Source of the DNA: Sediminibacterium sp.
Lineage (GTDB): Bacteria > Bacteroidota > Bacteroidia > Chitinophagales > Chitinophagaceae
Length of the DNA: 64,000 bases
Direction of reading: 5' to 3'
NCBI GenBank assembly: GCA_030158665.1
Contig: JAOASM010000027.1
Span: 1-64,000 of the forward strand
The notes beneath the pieces are model-generated. The model made no database searches. It saw only the letters and a program-made list of their open reading frames with translations, and had not been told where the DNA came from. The position numbers were made by a program, and so were the translations under genes. Positions within the stretch are counted from its first letter, which is position 1. Each line of letters starts with the position of its first letter. Of the stretch, positions 8,923 through 16,978 are shown one piece after another.

Positions 8923-9120
8923 ATGATCAAAAAAGTGAAAGAGATGATCAATTTGATTGAAGCAGATGGTTGGTTTTTGATTGCACAGGAAGGAAGTCAC
9001 AAACAATACAAGCATCTACTAAAAAAAGGTAAAGTCACTATACCAGATCATGGTGCAAACAAAGACTTAGATCATAAAATAGTTAAATCTATTCTAATAC
9101 AAGCTGGTTTAATAAATTGA
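8923..9120 (+). CDS. hicA: HicA-family toxin (putative mRNA interferase)
   Basis: The 65-aa protein fits the HicA toxin family of double-stranded-RNA-binding-fold endoribonucleases. It has the GSHKQYKH segment with the presumed catalytic His26, then VTIPDHGANKDLDHKIVKSILIQAGL, the usual C-terminal motif. HicA toxins cleave mRNA and halt translation until neutralised by HicB. The partner hicB starts 15 bp downstream, so the pair is an operon in the normal toxin-first order. Confidence 0.9.
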   Translation: MIKKVKEMINLIEADGWFLIAQEGSHKQYKHLLKKGKVTIPDHGANKDLDHKIVKSILIQAGLIN

Positions 9121-9135
9121 AGTAAAATATTTAAA

Positions 9136-9543
9136 ATGAAAAAAGTAATCGTTGAAATATATTTCGTGAACAAAAATTTTTCAGCGCATGTTCCGATATT
9201 GCCTGGGTGTATTTCAATTGGAGATACTCCAGAAGAAGTGAAAAACAATATTAACGAGGCAATACAATTTCATATAAAGGGCATGAAAAAAGATGGTGAT
9301 GTGTTACCTGCTGCATTTAAAAAAGAATTCCAACTCGTTTACAAATTTGACGCACAAAGTTTGTTGAAATACTATAAGAACGTAATTACGGGAACTGCTC
9401 TTGAAAAATATTCTGGAATCAATCAAAAGCAATTAAACCACTATGCCAATAGTTATAGAAAACCCAAGCAGTTACAAGTGCAAAAAATCAAAGAAGCTTT
9501 TCATAAACTTGGATCTGAACTAATTGCAATAGAAATGCAATAA
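9136..9543 (+). CDS. hicB: HicB-family antitoxin
   Basis: This 135-aa protein is the likely antitoxin of the adjacent HicA. The N-terminal part (residues 1-60) has the HicB partial RNase H-like fold pattern, including PILPGCISIGDTPEEVKNNINEAI. The C-terminal part (about 85-135, GINQKQLNHYANSYRKPKQLQVQKI) looks like a helix-turn-helix DNA-binding domain, which would bind the palindrome at the promoter and repress the pair. The stop lies 9 bp from the convergent amidohydrolase gene; no clear terminator separates them. Confidence 0.88.
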   Translation: MKKVIVEIYFVNKNFSAHVPILPGCISIGDTPEEVKNNINEAIQFHIKGMKKDGDVLPAAFKKEFQLVYKFDAQSLLKYYKNVITGTALEKYSGINQKQLNHYANSYRKPKQLQVQKIKEAFHKLGSELIAIEMQ

Positions 9544-9552
9544 AAAATTAAT

Positions 9553-10719
9553 TTAAATGATTCTTTTAGAAATTGCCCTGTTTATATTTCCCATTTCAAT
9601 TCCTTCAATCAACACTACACCGGGCTTCTTACCTTTCTCAAAACTGCCTAAGTGTCTATCCATTTGCAATGCGCGTGCACCATTGATGGTGGCCCATTGT
9701 AGCATTTCGGCAAGTGGAATATTAGGATGATGAAGATGAATTGTTTTCAATTCATCTAATATATTCAAACTCCAATTACTTGCATAGCTATCTGTTCCAA
9801 TAACGATATTCGCTTTTTCTGAACGCAATAACTCAACAGGTGGCATGGTTTGTTCGATGTATTGATTCGCGTTAGGACATAAACACCAAAATGCATTTTT
9901 CATCGCTGCATGTACGGCTTGTATATCTTGTGCAGAGGTAAAACTATTGTGTACTAAAATGCCGTGATGTGCATTTTTGAAAACTGGCAATATAGATTGT
10001 AGACTTGACTTACCCGTTGGTTCAAAAAAATCAAGCGCTACTTTTGTTCTTTCATACATCCCTAAAAACGGACCTGTCTTGGTTTCAAAAAATTCATTCT
10101 CTCCAGGTGTTTCTTGATTGTGTAAACTAATCGTATGGGATTCAAAATGTTCACTTAATAATGTCCATAAACGATTGGTAACCGAATAGGGAGCATGAGG
10201 AACAAGAGATGCGCGAACACAATGCTCTTGAAATTGTTTTTGTATCTCAATGCCCGCAATAATTTTATCATGCGCGCGTGTTGGATCTAAATCATACAAT
10301 TCTACAAAACTGTAATAGGCTAAAAGATGTTTTGCTTTTTGGTCCAATGTATCTAAGGTGTTCGAGATATCTCCAACAGCCACAATGCCGCCTGCTATCA
10401 TTTCTGCTTCTGCTGTAACAATGGCTTCTTGAATGGCTTCCGGTTCCACCTGACGCAATGCAACAATCTGTTTTACAAATTCCTGCAAACCAGTTTTAGC
10501 TGGAATCATCCCTTTCATGTGCGATAATTCTAAATGACAATGTGCATTGACAAAGCCAGGGCTTAATATCCCTTCCAATTGTTGGATATCGGAACCCGCT
10601 TCAGATAAAGGCACAATTCCTTCCACCGTCCCATCCGCTTTCGTGATTAAGACTTGGTCGGCGCCTTCTACTATTTGGGTGCCGTTAAATAGCTGGGTTG
10701 CTTGAAATTTTTGATACAT
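9553..10719 (-). CDS. Amidohydrolase-superfamily deaminase-like protein
   Basis: I start this protein at MYQKFQATQLF (388 aa). The track starts 21 codons earlier with a short hydrophobic stretch that does not fit the family. It is a metal-dependent amidohydrolase of the chlorohydrolase/cytosine-deaminase group: GFVNAHCHLELSHMKG carries the first two metal His, LVPHAPYSVT the third, SLHNQETPGE the fourth, and IGTDSYASN the metal Asp. Known members deaminate adenosine- or guanine-like compounds; aminodeoxyfutalosine deaminase of menaquinone synthesis is one possibility, but nothing nearby confirms it. No signal peptide is expected with this start. Confidence 0.82.
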   Translation of the reverse strand: MYQKFQATQLFNGTQIVEGADQVLITKADGTVEGIVPLSEAGSDIQQLEGILSPGFVNAHCHLELSHMKGMIPAKTGLQEFVKQIVALRQVEPEAIQEAIVTAEAEMIAGGIVAVGDISNTLDTLDQKAKHLLAYYSFVELYDLDPTRAHDKIIAGIEIQKQFQEHCVRASLVPHAPYSVTNRLWTLLSEHFESHTISLHNQETPGENEFFETKTGPFLGMYERTKVALDFFEPTGKSSLQSILPVFKNAHHGILVHNSFTSAQDIQAVHAAMKNAFWCLCPNANQYIEQTMPPVELLRSEKANIVIGTDSYASNWSLNILDELKTIHLHHPNIPLAEMLQWATINGARALQMDRHLGSFEKGKKPGVVLIEGIEMGNINRAISKRII

Positions 10720-10900
10720 ATATATAAGTAAGGTAAAAATAAGGCAGATAAGGCAATAATTGCCCCAAATAAAGGGTTTCAAGTCCTTTTATAACTAATT
10801 GATAATCACTACCTATTTAGTATCATGTAAATTACGATACAAAATTATTATTGAAAATCAATTAGTTATAAAGATGCTCGTTAAAACAAGCTCCTATTTC

Positions 10901-10932
10901 TTGGGAAAACCCAAAATCCCCACGTACCTTTG
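10901..10932 (+). promoter_or_regulatory. Promoter of the rplM-rpsI-rpsB-tsf operon
   Basis: TACCTTTG (10925-10932) is a full TAnnTTTG -7 box, with TTG at 10901-10903 and a 21-nt spacer. It lies 67 bp upstream of rplM, leaving a leader of about 60 nt that contains a small CCTTATAAAAGG dyad. Confidence 0.6.
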
Positions 10933-10999
10933 CTCTCCCTTATAAAAGGGGATAATTTATGGCTAGCGGGATAGCGCAGCCTCATTTAAACAAAAGATT

Positions 11000-11443
11000 A
11001 TGAGTAAACTACATTTCACCACGAAGCACGCCAACGCGGCTACCGTTAAACATGGCTGGTACATTGTTGATGGTACTAATCAAACCGTAGGACGTATCGC
11101 TTCAAAAATCGCAGCAGTTCTACGTGGTAAGAACAAGGCTTATTACACTCCTCACGTTGATTGTGGAGATTATGTAATCATCATTAATGCAGAAAAAGTA
11201 CAATTGACTGGTAACAAATTCCACGATAAAGTATACTTGAACTATTCTGGTTACCCAGGTGGTAAAAAAGAAGAAGCTGCTGAAGATTTAATCAGGCGTC
11301 GTCCAGAAGTTATTATGGAAAGAGCGGTAAAAGGTATGTTACCTAAAAACCGTTTAGGTCGTAAGATGATCAAAAAATTATTTGTGTATGCTGGTGCGAA
11401 TCACCCTCATGCTGCACAACAGCCTAAAGAATTTAAATTTTAA
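11000..11443 (+). CDS. rplM: 50S ribosomal protein L13
   Basis: This 147-aa large-subunit protein has the L13 signature: [27 protein letters not shown], then [15 protein letters not shown], and [15 protein letters not shown]. Bacteroidota L13 proteins often carry this slightly extended N-terminus ([19 protein letters not shown]). It is the first gene of the rplM-rpsI-rpsB-tsf group, with a good promoter upstream and rpsI 20 bp downstream. Confidence 0.98.
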   Translation: MSKLHFTTKHANAATVKHGWYIVDGTNQTVGRIASKIAAVLRGKNKAYYTPHVDCGDYVIIINAEKVQLTGNKFHDKVYLNYSGYPGGKKEEAAEDLIRRRPEVIMERAVKGMLPKNRLGRKMIKKLFVYAGANHPHAAQQPKEFKF

Positions 11444-11463
11444 AAAATTCCAAATCTAAATAA

Positions 11464-11853
11464 ATGGAAAAGCAAACAAATGCAGTAGGTCGTCGTAAGG
11501 AAGCGGTAACTCGCGTCTTCGTCAGCAAAGGTTCTGGTAAGATTACCGTGAATGATAAAGATTACAAAGCGTACTTTCCTTTAGTATACTTACAAAATCA
11601 AGTTGAAGCGCCTTTAAAAGCAGCTGGTGTTGAAGGTAAATACGATATCGTAATTAACGCAACAGGTGGTGGTATGAAAGGTCAAGCAGAAGCAGCCAAA
11701 TTAGGTATTGCACGTGTATTGGTTGAATTGAATCCTGAAGTTCGTCCAACGTTAAAAGCGGCTGGTCAATTGAAGCGTGATCCAAGAAGTGTTGAACGTA
11801 AGAAGTTCGGTCACAAGAAGGCACGTAGAAGCTTCCAATTTAGCAAGCGTTAA
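11464..11853 (+). CDS. rpsI: 30S ribosomal protein S9
   Basis: The 129-aa small-subunit protein starts with AVGRRKEAVTRVF and ends with the conserved RDPRSVERKKFGHKKARRSFQFSKR tail, whose last residues reach the P-site tRNA. It follows rplM as in most bacteria, and rpsB follows after 36 bp. Confidence 0.98.
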   Translation: MEKQTNAVGRRKEAVTRVFVSKGSGKITVNDKDYKAYFPLVYLQNQVEAPLKAAGVEGKYDIVINATGGGMKGQAEAAKLGIARVLVELNPEVRPTLKAAGQLKRDPRSVERKKFGHKKARRSFQFSKR

Positions 11854-11889
11854 TACAATCACATTAATTCATTATTACAATTTATACAA

Positions 11890-12774
11890 ATGGAAAATAA
11901 CACTTCATTACAACAGCAACTTTTGGAGGCCGGCGTACACTTTGGTCACCTTAAAAAGAAGTGGAACCCAAAGATGTTACCTTATATCTTCGCTGAGAAG
12001 AAAGGTATTCACATCATTGACTTGAACAAAACTGTAGAGCACTTACAAGAGACTGCTGCTGCTTTAAAGCAAATTGCTAAGAGCGGTAAGAAGATCATGT
12101 TTGTAGCTACAAAAAAGCAAGCAAAAGAAATCGTTAGCGAGTGTGCTAAGAAAGTAAACATGCCTTACGCTACAGAGCGTTGGTTAGGTGGTATGTTGAC
12201 TAACTTCAACACAGTTCGTAAGAGCGTTAAGAAAATGCAAAGCATCGAGAAGATGTTGAGCGACGGAAGTGCTGAAAGCTTAACTAAAAAAGAGCGTTTA
12301 ACATTAGGTCGTGATAAAGATAAAATGGAAAAAGTATTAGGTGGTATCGCTCAATTGGGTCGTTTACCAGCAGCTTTATTCTTAGTAGACATCGGTCATG
12401 AGCATATCGCTTTAGCAGAAGCTAAGCGTTTAGGAATCCAAACATTTGGAATGGTTGATACCAACTGTGATCCAAATAAAGTAGATTTCTCTATTCCTGC
12501 AAATGATGATGCTACAAAATCAATTGCAATCATTACTAACTATATCACTGCAGCAATCGCAGAAGGTTTGGCTGAGCGTCAAGCTTCTAAAGATGATGAA
12601 GGTGAAGTAGAAGAAGGTGCAAACGAATTAGAAGCAAAAGCTAAGAGAATGGAAGCTGAAGCAAACGCAGAAGGCGGAAGAGCTAAGCGTGGTGCGGGTG
12701 CTGCTCCATCAACTCCAGGCGGTGCTCCAAAGCGTCGTACTACTACTGGCTCTCGTGGTCCAGTAAGAAAATAA
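11890..12774 (+). CDS. rpsB: 30S ribosomal protein S2
   Basis: This 294-aa protein has the complete S2 core (LLEAGVHFGHLKKKWNPKM, ERWLGGMLTNFNTVRKSV, FLVDIGHEHIALAEAKRLGI). After about residue 228 there is a ~65-residue extension, first acidic (KDDEGEVEEGANELEAKA) and then Arg/Gly/Pro/Thr-rich (GAGAAPSTPGGAPKRRTTTG). Many S2 proteins stop near 240 residues; extended tails occur in Bacteroidota. tsf follows after a 115-bp gap that contains a long hairpin. Confidence 0.97.
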   Translation: MENNTSLQQQLLEAGVHFGHLKKKWNPKMLPYIFAEKKGIHIIDLNKTVEHLQETAAALKQIAKSGKKIMFVATKKQAKEIVSECAKKVNMPYATERWLGGMLTNFNTVRKSVKKMQSIEKMLSDGSAESLTKKERLTLGRDKDKMEKVLGGIAQLGRLPAALFLVDIGHEHIALAEAKRLGIQTFGMVDTNCDPNKVDFSIPANDDATKSIAIITNYITAAIAEGLAERQASKDDEGEVEEGANELEAKAKRMEAEANAEGGRAKRGAGAAPSTPGGAPKRRTTTGSRGPVRK

Positions 12775-12784
12775 TATACTATCC

Positions 12785-12827
12785 CAATTGGGTTATTGGT
12801 ATCCTATGGGTACTAATGACCCAATTG
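12785..12827 (+). promoter_or_regulatory. Long intercistronic hairpin between rpsB and tsf
   Basis: CAATTGGGTTATTGGTATCC (12785-12804) pairs with GGTACTAATGACCCAATTG (12809-12827). By hand this gives 19 pairs, two of them G-U, one bulged base and a TATG loop. No U-run follows, so it is not a classical terminator. It could be an attenuator, an RNase III-type processing site or a stabilising 3' end for the rpsB transcript. Confidence 0.65.
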
Positions 12828-12889
12828 TATTTAATTGGATAAGCATATAGTAATCAAATATTCATTAAGATAATTTTAAAAATAATTTT

Positions 12890-13723
12890 ATGAGCGCAAT
12901 AACAGCTGCAGAAATTAATAAATTACGTCAAGCTACAGGTGCTGGTATGATGGATTGTAGAAAAGCATTGACAGAAACAAACGGAGATTTTGAAGGTGCA
13001 ATTGACTGGTTACGTAAGCAAGGACAAAAAGTTGCTGCTAAGCGTAGCGATAGAGAAGCAAAAGAAGGTGTAATTATTGCACAAACTTCTGCTGATAAAA
13101 AAGTAGGTTTTGTAGTTTGTATTTCTTGTGAAACAGATTTCGTTTCTAAGAATGCAGAGTTCGTAGCATTTGCACAAACAATTGCTGACGCTGCAGTAGC
13201 AAACAATGTAAAGTCTGCTGAAGAATTAAACAATGTATCTATCAACGGAACAACTGTTGCAGATATGATCAATGATAAATTAGCTGCAATCGGTGAAAAA
13301 ATCGCTGTAGCTAAATTTGAAAGAGTGGAAGCGCCATTTGTTGCTTCTTATATCCACGGTGCATACAGAATGGGTGTATTGGTAGGATTGACTGCAGAAG
13401 CTGCTGAATTGGGTAAAGATGTTGCGATGCAAATTGCAGCGATGAATCCAGTAGCGGTAGATCCAGAATCAGTACCTGCTGAAGCTGTAGCTCGTGAGAG
13501 AGCGATCATCATTGATACAATGAAAGAAGATCCTAAGATGGCAGGTAAGCCAGAAGAAATGATTGCTAAAATTGCTGAAGGCAAGATTGCAGCATTCTTT
13601 AAAGAAAATACTTTATTAGCACAATCATTCGTAAAGGATGGTTCTAAGACAGTAGCAGAGCATATCAAGTCTGTAGGCGCTGATATGAAAGTAACTGAAT
13701 TTAAGCGCGTAGCTCTAGGGTAA
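12890..13723 (+). CDS. tsf: Elongation factor Ts
   Basis: The 277-aa protein exchanges nucleotide on EF-Tu during translation. The N-terminal motif (INKLRQATGAGMMDCRKALTE) and the core segment KVGFVVCISCETDFVSKN are diagnostic, as is the C-terminal LLAQSFVKDGSKTV. Length is normal. It is the last gene of the ribosomal-protein group and is followed by a strong terminator. Confidence 0.98.
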   Translation: MSAITAAEINKLRQATGAGMMDCRKALTETNGDFEGAIDWLRKQGQKVAAKRSDREAKEGVIIAQTSADKKVGFVVCISCETDFVSKNAEFVAFAQTIADAAVANNVKSAEELNNVSINGTTVADMINDKLAAIGEKIAVAKFERVEAPFVASYIHGAYRMGVLVGLTAEAAELGKDVAMQIAAMNPVAVDPESVPAEAVARERAIIIDTMKEDPKMAGKPEEMIAKIAEGKIAAFFKENTLLAQSFVKDGSKTVAEHIKSVGADMKVTEFKRVALG

Positions 13724-13800
13724 ATTGCAAGTCAACACTGTTTGGTCCAAAAGATTCAAATGGTGCAGATTCCTAGAAACTAAGTGTTTGAAAGAATATC

Positions 13801-13834
13801 AAAAAGGGAGGTCATTGACCTCCCTTTTTCTTTT
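13801..13834 (+). terminator. Terminator after tsf
   Basis: AAAAAGGGAGGTCA and TGACCTCCCTTTTT form a near-perfect stem with a very short loop, followed by CTTTTT. It closes the rplM-rpsI-rpsB-tsf transcript 78 bp past the tsf stop and 49 bp before pyrH. Confidence 0.93.
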
Positions 13835-13882
13835 TAATCCTTATTCAAAATTTGTATCTTGCAACTATAAATCTCAACAACT

Positions 13883-14599
13883 ATGGAGCCAAAGTACAAA
13901 CGCGTCTTGTTAAAGTTATCAGGTGAAGCCTTATTGGGAAACGAAAGAAATGGCGATCCATTTAATCCAAAAATCATCGAACAATATGCCAATGAGATCA
14001 AGCAGTTGGTAGATCTTGGAATTGAAGTTGCGATTGTTATTGGTGGAGGTAATATATACAGAGGAATGAACGAGGCGGATAGTGGTATTGAAAGAGCACA
14101 TGGTGATTATATGGGGATGTTGGCAACTGTAATTAACGCAATGGCGATACAAGCGATGTTAGAAAAAATTGGCGTGTATACAAGATTGCAATCTGCTATC
14201 AATATGGAGCAGGTGGCAGAACCTTATATCAGAAGAAAAGCATTAAGACATTTAGAAAAAGGACGTGTTGTTATATTTGGCGCAGGTACGGGTAATCCTT
14301 ATTTCACAACAGATACTGCTGGTTCATTAAGAGCCATTGAAATGAAGGCAGATGTGATCTTAAAAGGTACAAGAGTGGATGGTGTTTATGATGCAGATCC
14401 AGAGAAAAATCCAAATGCAAAAAAATTCGAGACCATTAGTTTCCAAGAGTGTATCACAAAGAACTTAAAAGTGATGGATATGACTGCATTCACATTGTGT
14501 ATGGAGAATAAATTACCAATCATTGTATTCGATATGAATCAGGCAGGTAATTTAATGAAGATCGTACAAGGAGAATCAGTAGGTACGTTGGTTAAATAG
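13883..14599 (+). CDS. pyrH: UMP kinase
   Basis: The 238-aa amino-acid-kinase-family protein converts UMP to UDP. It shows [13 protein letters not shown] at the N-terminus, [11 protein letters not shown] for substrate binding, and [34 protein letters not shown] in the nucleotide-binding half. A -7-like TATCTTGC lies 26 bp upstream after the tsf terminator, so it appears to be transcribed separately from tsf despite the conserved rpsB-tsf-pyrH order. Confidence 0.97.
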   Translation: MEPKYKRVLLKLSGEALLGNERNGDPFNPKIIEQYANEIKQLVDLGIEVAIVIGGGNIYRGMNEADSGIERAHGDYMGMLATVINAMAIQAMLEKIGVYTRLQSAINMEQVAEPYIRRKALRHLEKGRVVIFGAGTGNPYFTTDTAGSLRAIEMKADVILKGTRVDGVYDADPEKNPNAKKFETISFQECITKNLKVMDMTAFTLCMENKLPIIVFDMNQAGNLMKIVQGESVGTLVK

Positions 14600-14683
14600 G
14601 ATTCAATTCGTTGAAGAATCACCGCTGATGTAAAAAACATAGAGAAATCGTTGTTTTTAGCTTGGCTAGATTAAATTTATAGT

Positions 14684-15994
14684 ATGCAAAAAAACAGTTT
14701 CATCGTCTTATTGTTGGTGCTTATTTTTTCACAAGAAAAACTAGCAGCACAAAATAATTTAAGTTTAAAAGAAGCGGTTACTATCGCAATACAAAATAGC
14801 TACGACATCAAGTTGGTAGAAAACACTGCTGCAATTGCTAAAAACAATAATAACTACGGAGTCGCAGGAGGATTGCCAACAGTGACAGCAACAGGTACAA
14901 ATAACAATACGCTAACAACGATACATCAAACATTTCCAGATCCATCAAGAAACACAACAAGAAGTGGTGTAGATGGATCAACGTTAAATGGTGGATTGTC
15001 TGCTACCATGATATTGTTCAATGGATATAGAGTTGCTGCAACTAAAGATCGTTTAGAAAGCATCCAAAAGCAGACAGAAGCTGCATTGCAAACACAAATG
15101 CTGAACACTAGCTCAACTGTGATGCAACAATATTACAATGTCATCAGACAAGCAGCGTTTTTAAAAACGATAGAAAAATCAATTGAAGCTTCTGAACAAA
15201 GAGTTGCGATTGTTAAAACAAGACAAGAAATTGGTGTAGCCAATCAAGCAGATTTGTTACAATCTAGTTTAGATTTAAATGCATTATTACAAGCAAAGCA
15301 AAATCAACTAGTCGTATTAGAACAAGTGAAAGCAGATTTATACAATAGCATGGTAGTGCCTGCAAATTCAAATTACACATTTACAGATAGCATTCAAGTA
15401 GATCAAAAGTTGAGCTTATCTGATATTGAATCAAAAATGAAGTCGCATCCATTGTTACAATCTGCTCAACAGTTAATCAATGTGAATCAGTTTTTAGAAA
15501 AAGAAACAAAGGCTTTGACTTATCCTACATTAAGAGCAAACGGTGGTTACAACTACAATAGCAATAAATCAACAGCTGGATTCATCTTATTAAATGAAAG
15601 TTACGGTCCATTTTTAGGATTGAACTTAAGTATTCCTATCTATGCAGGAAGCACAAGTAAGCGTGCCTATAAAAATGCACAAATCAATACGGTGAGTGCA
15701 AAGATCCAGTACGAAAATACGGCGCAAGATTTAGCAACAGAATTATTTAAAACCTATCAGAACTATCAAAATAGTTTAAAGCAAACACCCATTGAAGTGC
15801 AGAACTTTGAGATGTCAGAAGCTTTATTGGCTTTAGTGATGGAGAAGTTTAAATTGGGACAAGCAACTATAGTTGATGTAAAACAAGCACAGCAAAGTTT
15901 TGAAACTGCAGGCTTTAGATTGACAAGCTTAAAGTTTAGCGCAAAGATTGCAGAGATTGAATTAAAAAGATTATCCAATCAGCTGAGTTTTTAA
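14684..15994 (+). CDS. TolC-family outer-membrane efflux protein
   Basis: This 436-aa protein has a signal peptide (ending near KLAAQ, residue 22) and the two long helical repeats of the outer-membrane efflux family. The first contains LSLKEAVTIAIQNSYDIKLVENTAAIAKNN and the last KFKLGQATIVDVKQAQQSFE. It would form a trimeric outer-membrane channel for a type I secretion or efflux system. No pump or adaptor gene is adjacent, so its partner is unknown. A strong terminator follows. Confidence 0.9.
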   Translation: MQKNSFIVLLLVLIFSQEKLAAQNNLSLKEAVTIAIQNSYDIKLVENTAAIAKNNNNYGVAGGLPTVTATGTNNNTLTTIHQTFPDPSRNTTRSGVDGSTLNGGLSATMILFNGYRVAATKDRLESIQKQTEAALQTQMLNTSSTVMQQYYNVIRQAAFLKTIEKSIEASEQRVAIVKTRQEIGVANQADLLQSSLDLNALLQAKQNQLVVLEQVKADLYNSMVVPANSNYTFTDSIQVDQKLSLSDIESKMKSHPLLQSAQQLINVNQFLEKETKALTYPTLRANGGYNYNSNKSTAGFILLNESYGPFLGLNLSIPIYAGSTSKRAYKNAQINTVSAKIQYENTAQDLATELFKTYQNYQNSLKQTPIEVQNFEMSEALLALVMEKFKLGQATIVDVKQAQQSFETAGFRLTSLKFSAKIAEIELKRLSNQLSF

Positions 15995-16014
15995 AATACT
16001 AAAATGAATTAACC

Positions 16015-16046
16015 AAAAAGGGCGCATCCATGATGCGCCCTTTTTA
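16015..16046. terminator. Bidirectional terminator between TolC-like and AIM24 genes
   Basis: AAAAAGGGCGCATC (16015-16028) pairs with GATGCGCCCTTTTT (16032-16045) around a 3-nt loop, with A/T runs on both sides. It can end both the plus-strand TolC gene and the convergent minus-strand AIM24 gene. Confidence 0.93.
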
Positions 16047-16078
16047 TAGGTGCTATATTGAATTCTTTATTCAAAAGA

Positions 16079-16870
16079 TTATTTCCAACCGTCTCCATCA
16101 AGGATATTGCCTATGCCGCCCAAGATGCTACCTTCTTCTTTGCGCTTATACGTTCCATAAGCCAAGATACGACCAGCTAAACGGCTGATAGGCAAAGTTT
16201 GAATCCATACCTTACCAGGCCCAGTAAGTGTAGCAAAGAATAAACCTTCACCACCAAACAAGGTATTTTTAATGCCACCCACAAATTGAATATCATAATT
16301 TACATTAGACGTAAAACCAACGATACAACCCGTATCAACTTTTAAGACTTCACCTGGCTGCAAATCTTTTTCAATCACATGTCCACAAGCATGTAAAAAA
16401 GCCATGCCATCACCTTCAAGCTTTTCCATGATAAATCCTTCACCACCAAAAAGGCCTGTACCTAATTTGCGTTGGAATTCAATACCAATGCTAACGCCTT
16501 TCGCAGCACATAAAAAAGCATCCTTCTGACAAATCACTTTGCCACCAAGATGAGGTAAGAACATTGGAATGATTTTTCCAGGATAGGGAGAAGCAAAGCT
16601 TACTTTTTTCTTAGCGTTATACATATTGGTATACGCCGTCATGAACAAGCTCTCCCCCACCAATGCACGCTTACCTGCTTGAAATAATTTATTTAAGATA
16701 CTACTGTCTTGTTGTGTGCCATCACCAAAGATGGTTTCCATTTGAATGCCTTCTTCCATCATCATAAAAGCGCCAGGCTCAGCCACAGCTGTTTCCTGAG
16801 GATCTAGTTCAATAGACACATATTGCATTTCTTCGCCAAAAATTTGATAGTCAATTTCGTGAGCTGTCAT
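16079..16870 (-). CDS. AIM24 / TIGR00266 family protein
   Basis: The 263-aa protein matches the AIM24 (TIGR00266) family: VSIELDPQETAVAEPGAFMMME at the start, repeated beta-rich segments with FGGEGFIMEKLEGDGMAFLHACG, and FGGEGLFFATLTGPGKVWIQTLPI near the end. The family has an all-beta, TRAP-like fold; its bacterial function is not established. There is no signal peptide. It lies downstream of the RND pump but is separated by a hairpin, and a TAGTTTTG box sits upstream, so it is probably transcribed on its own. Confidence 0.88.
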   Translation of the reverse strand: MTAHEIDYQIFGEEMQYVSIELDPQETAVAEPGAFMMMEEGIQMETIFGDGTQQDSSILNKLFQAGKRALVGESLFMTAYTNMYNAKKKVSFASPYPGKIIPMFLPHLGGKVICQKDAFLCAAKGVSIGIEFQRKLGTGLFGGEGFIMEKLEGDGMAFLHACGHVIEKDLQPGEVLKVDTGCIVGFTSNVNYDIQFVGGIKNTLFGGEGLFFATLTGPGKVWIQTLPISRLAGRILAYGTYKRKEEGSILGGIGNILDGDGWK

Positions 16871-16889
16871 AAAATTTATTTTAGTACTA

Positions 16890-16897
16890 CAAAACTA
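16890..16897 (-). promoter_or_regulatory. Candidate -7 box for the AIM24 gene
   Basis: On the minus strand this reads TAGTTTTG, identical to the -7 box of the tetR operon, 19 bp upstream of the AIM24 ATG. The region where a -33 TTG would fall is occupied by the G-run of the preceding hairpin, so the promoter is incomplete. Confidence 0.4.
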
Positions 16898-16913
16898 ATC
16901 CATCTGCATAAAA

Positions 16914-16937
16914 CCCCCCCCCGAAGTATTCGAGGGG
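16914..16937 (-). terminator. Terminator after the RND pump gene
   Basis: On the minus strand CCCCTCGAA and TTCGGGG form a stem with a TAC loop, followed by a G-run and TTTTATG. The plus strand shows nine consecutive C. The hairpin lies 42 bp past the RND stop. The U-run is offset by the G-run, so strength is uncertain. Confidence 0.6.
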
Positions 16938-16978
16938 TTGTAATTTAATTTAAAAACCTGTGTTTCAAGGATACATGG

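Noticed and set aside
11777-12025. 82-aa plus-strand ORF bridging rpsI and rpsB
   Set aside because: Overlaps both ribosomal genes in another frame and looks random.
13724-13800. Possible tRNA or small RNA between tsf and pyrH
   Set aside because: No cloverleaf, TTCGA-like T-loop or CCA end could be drawn; only the terminator is convincing. No tRNA or rRNA was found anywhere in the window.
16914-16922. Run of nine C as a phase-variable tract
   Set aside because: It lies outside genes and is explained as part of the RND terminator hairpin, though it may also disturb the AIM24 promoter.
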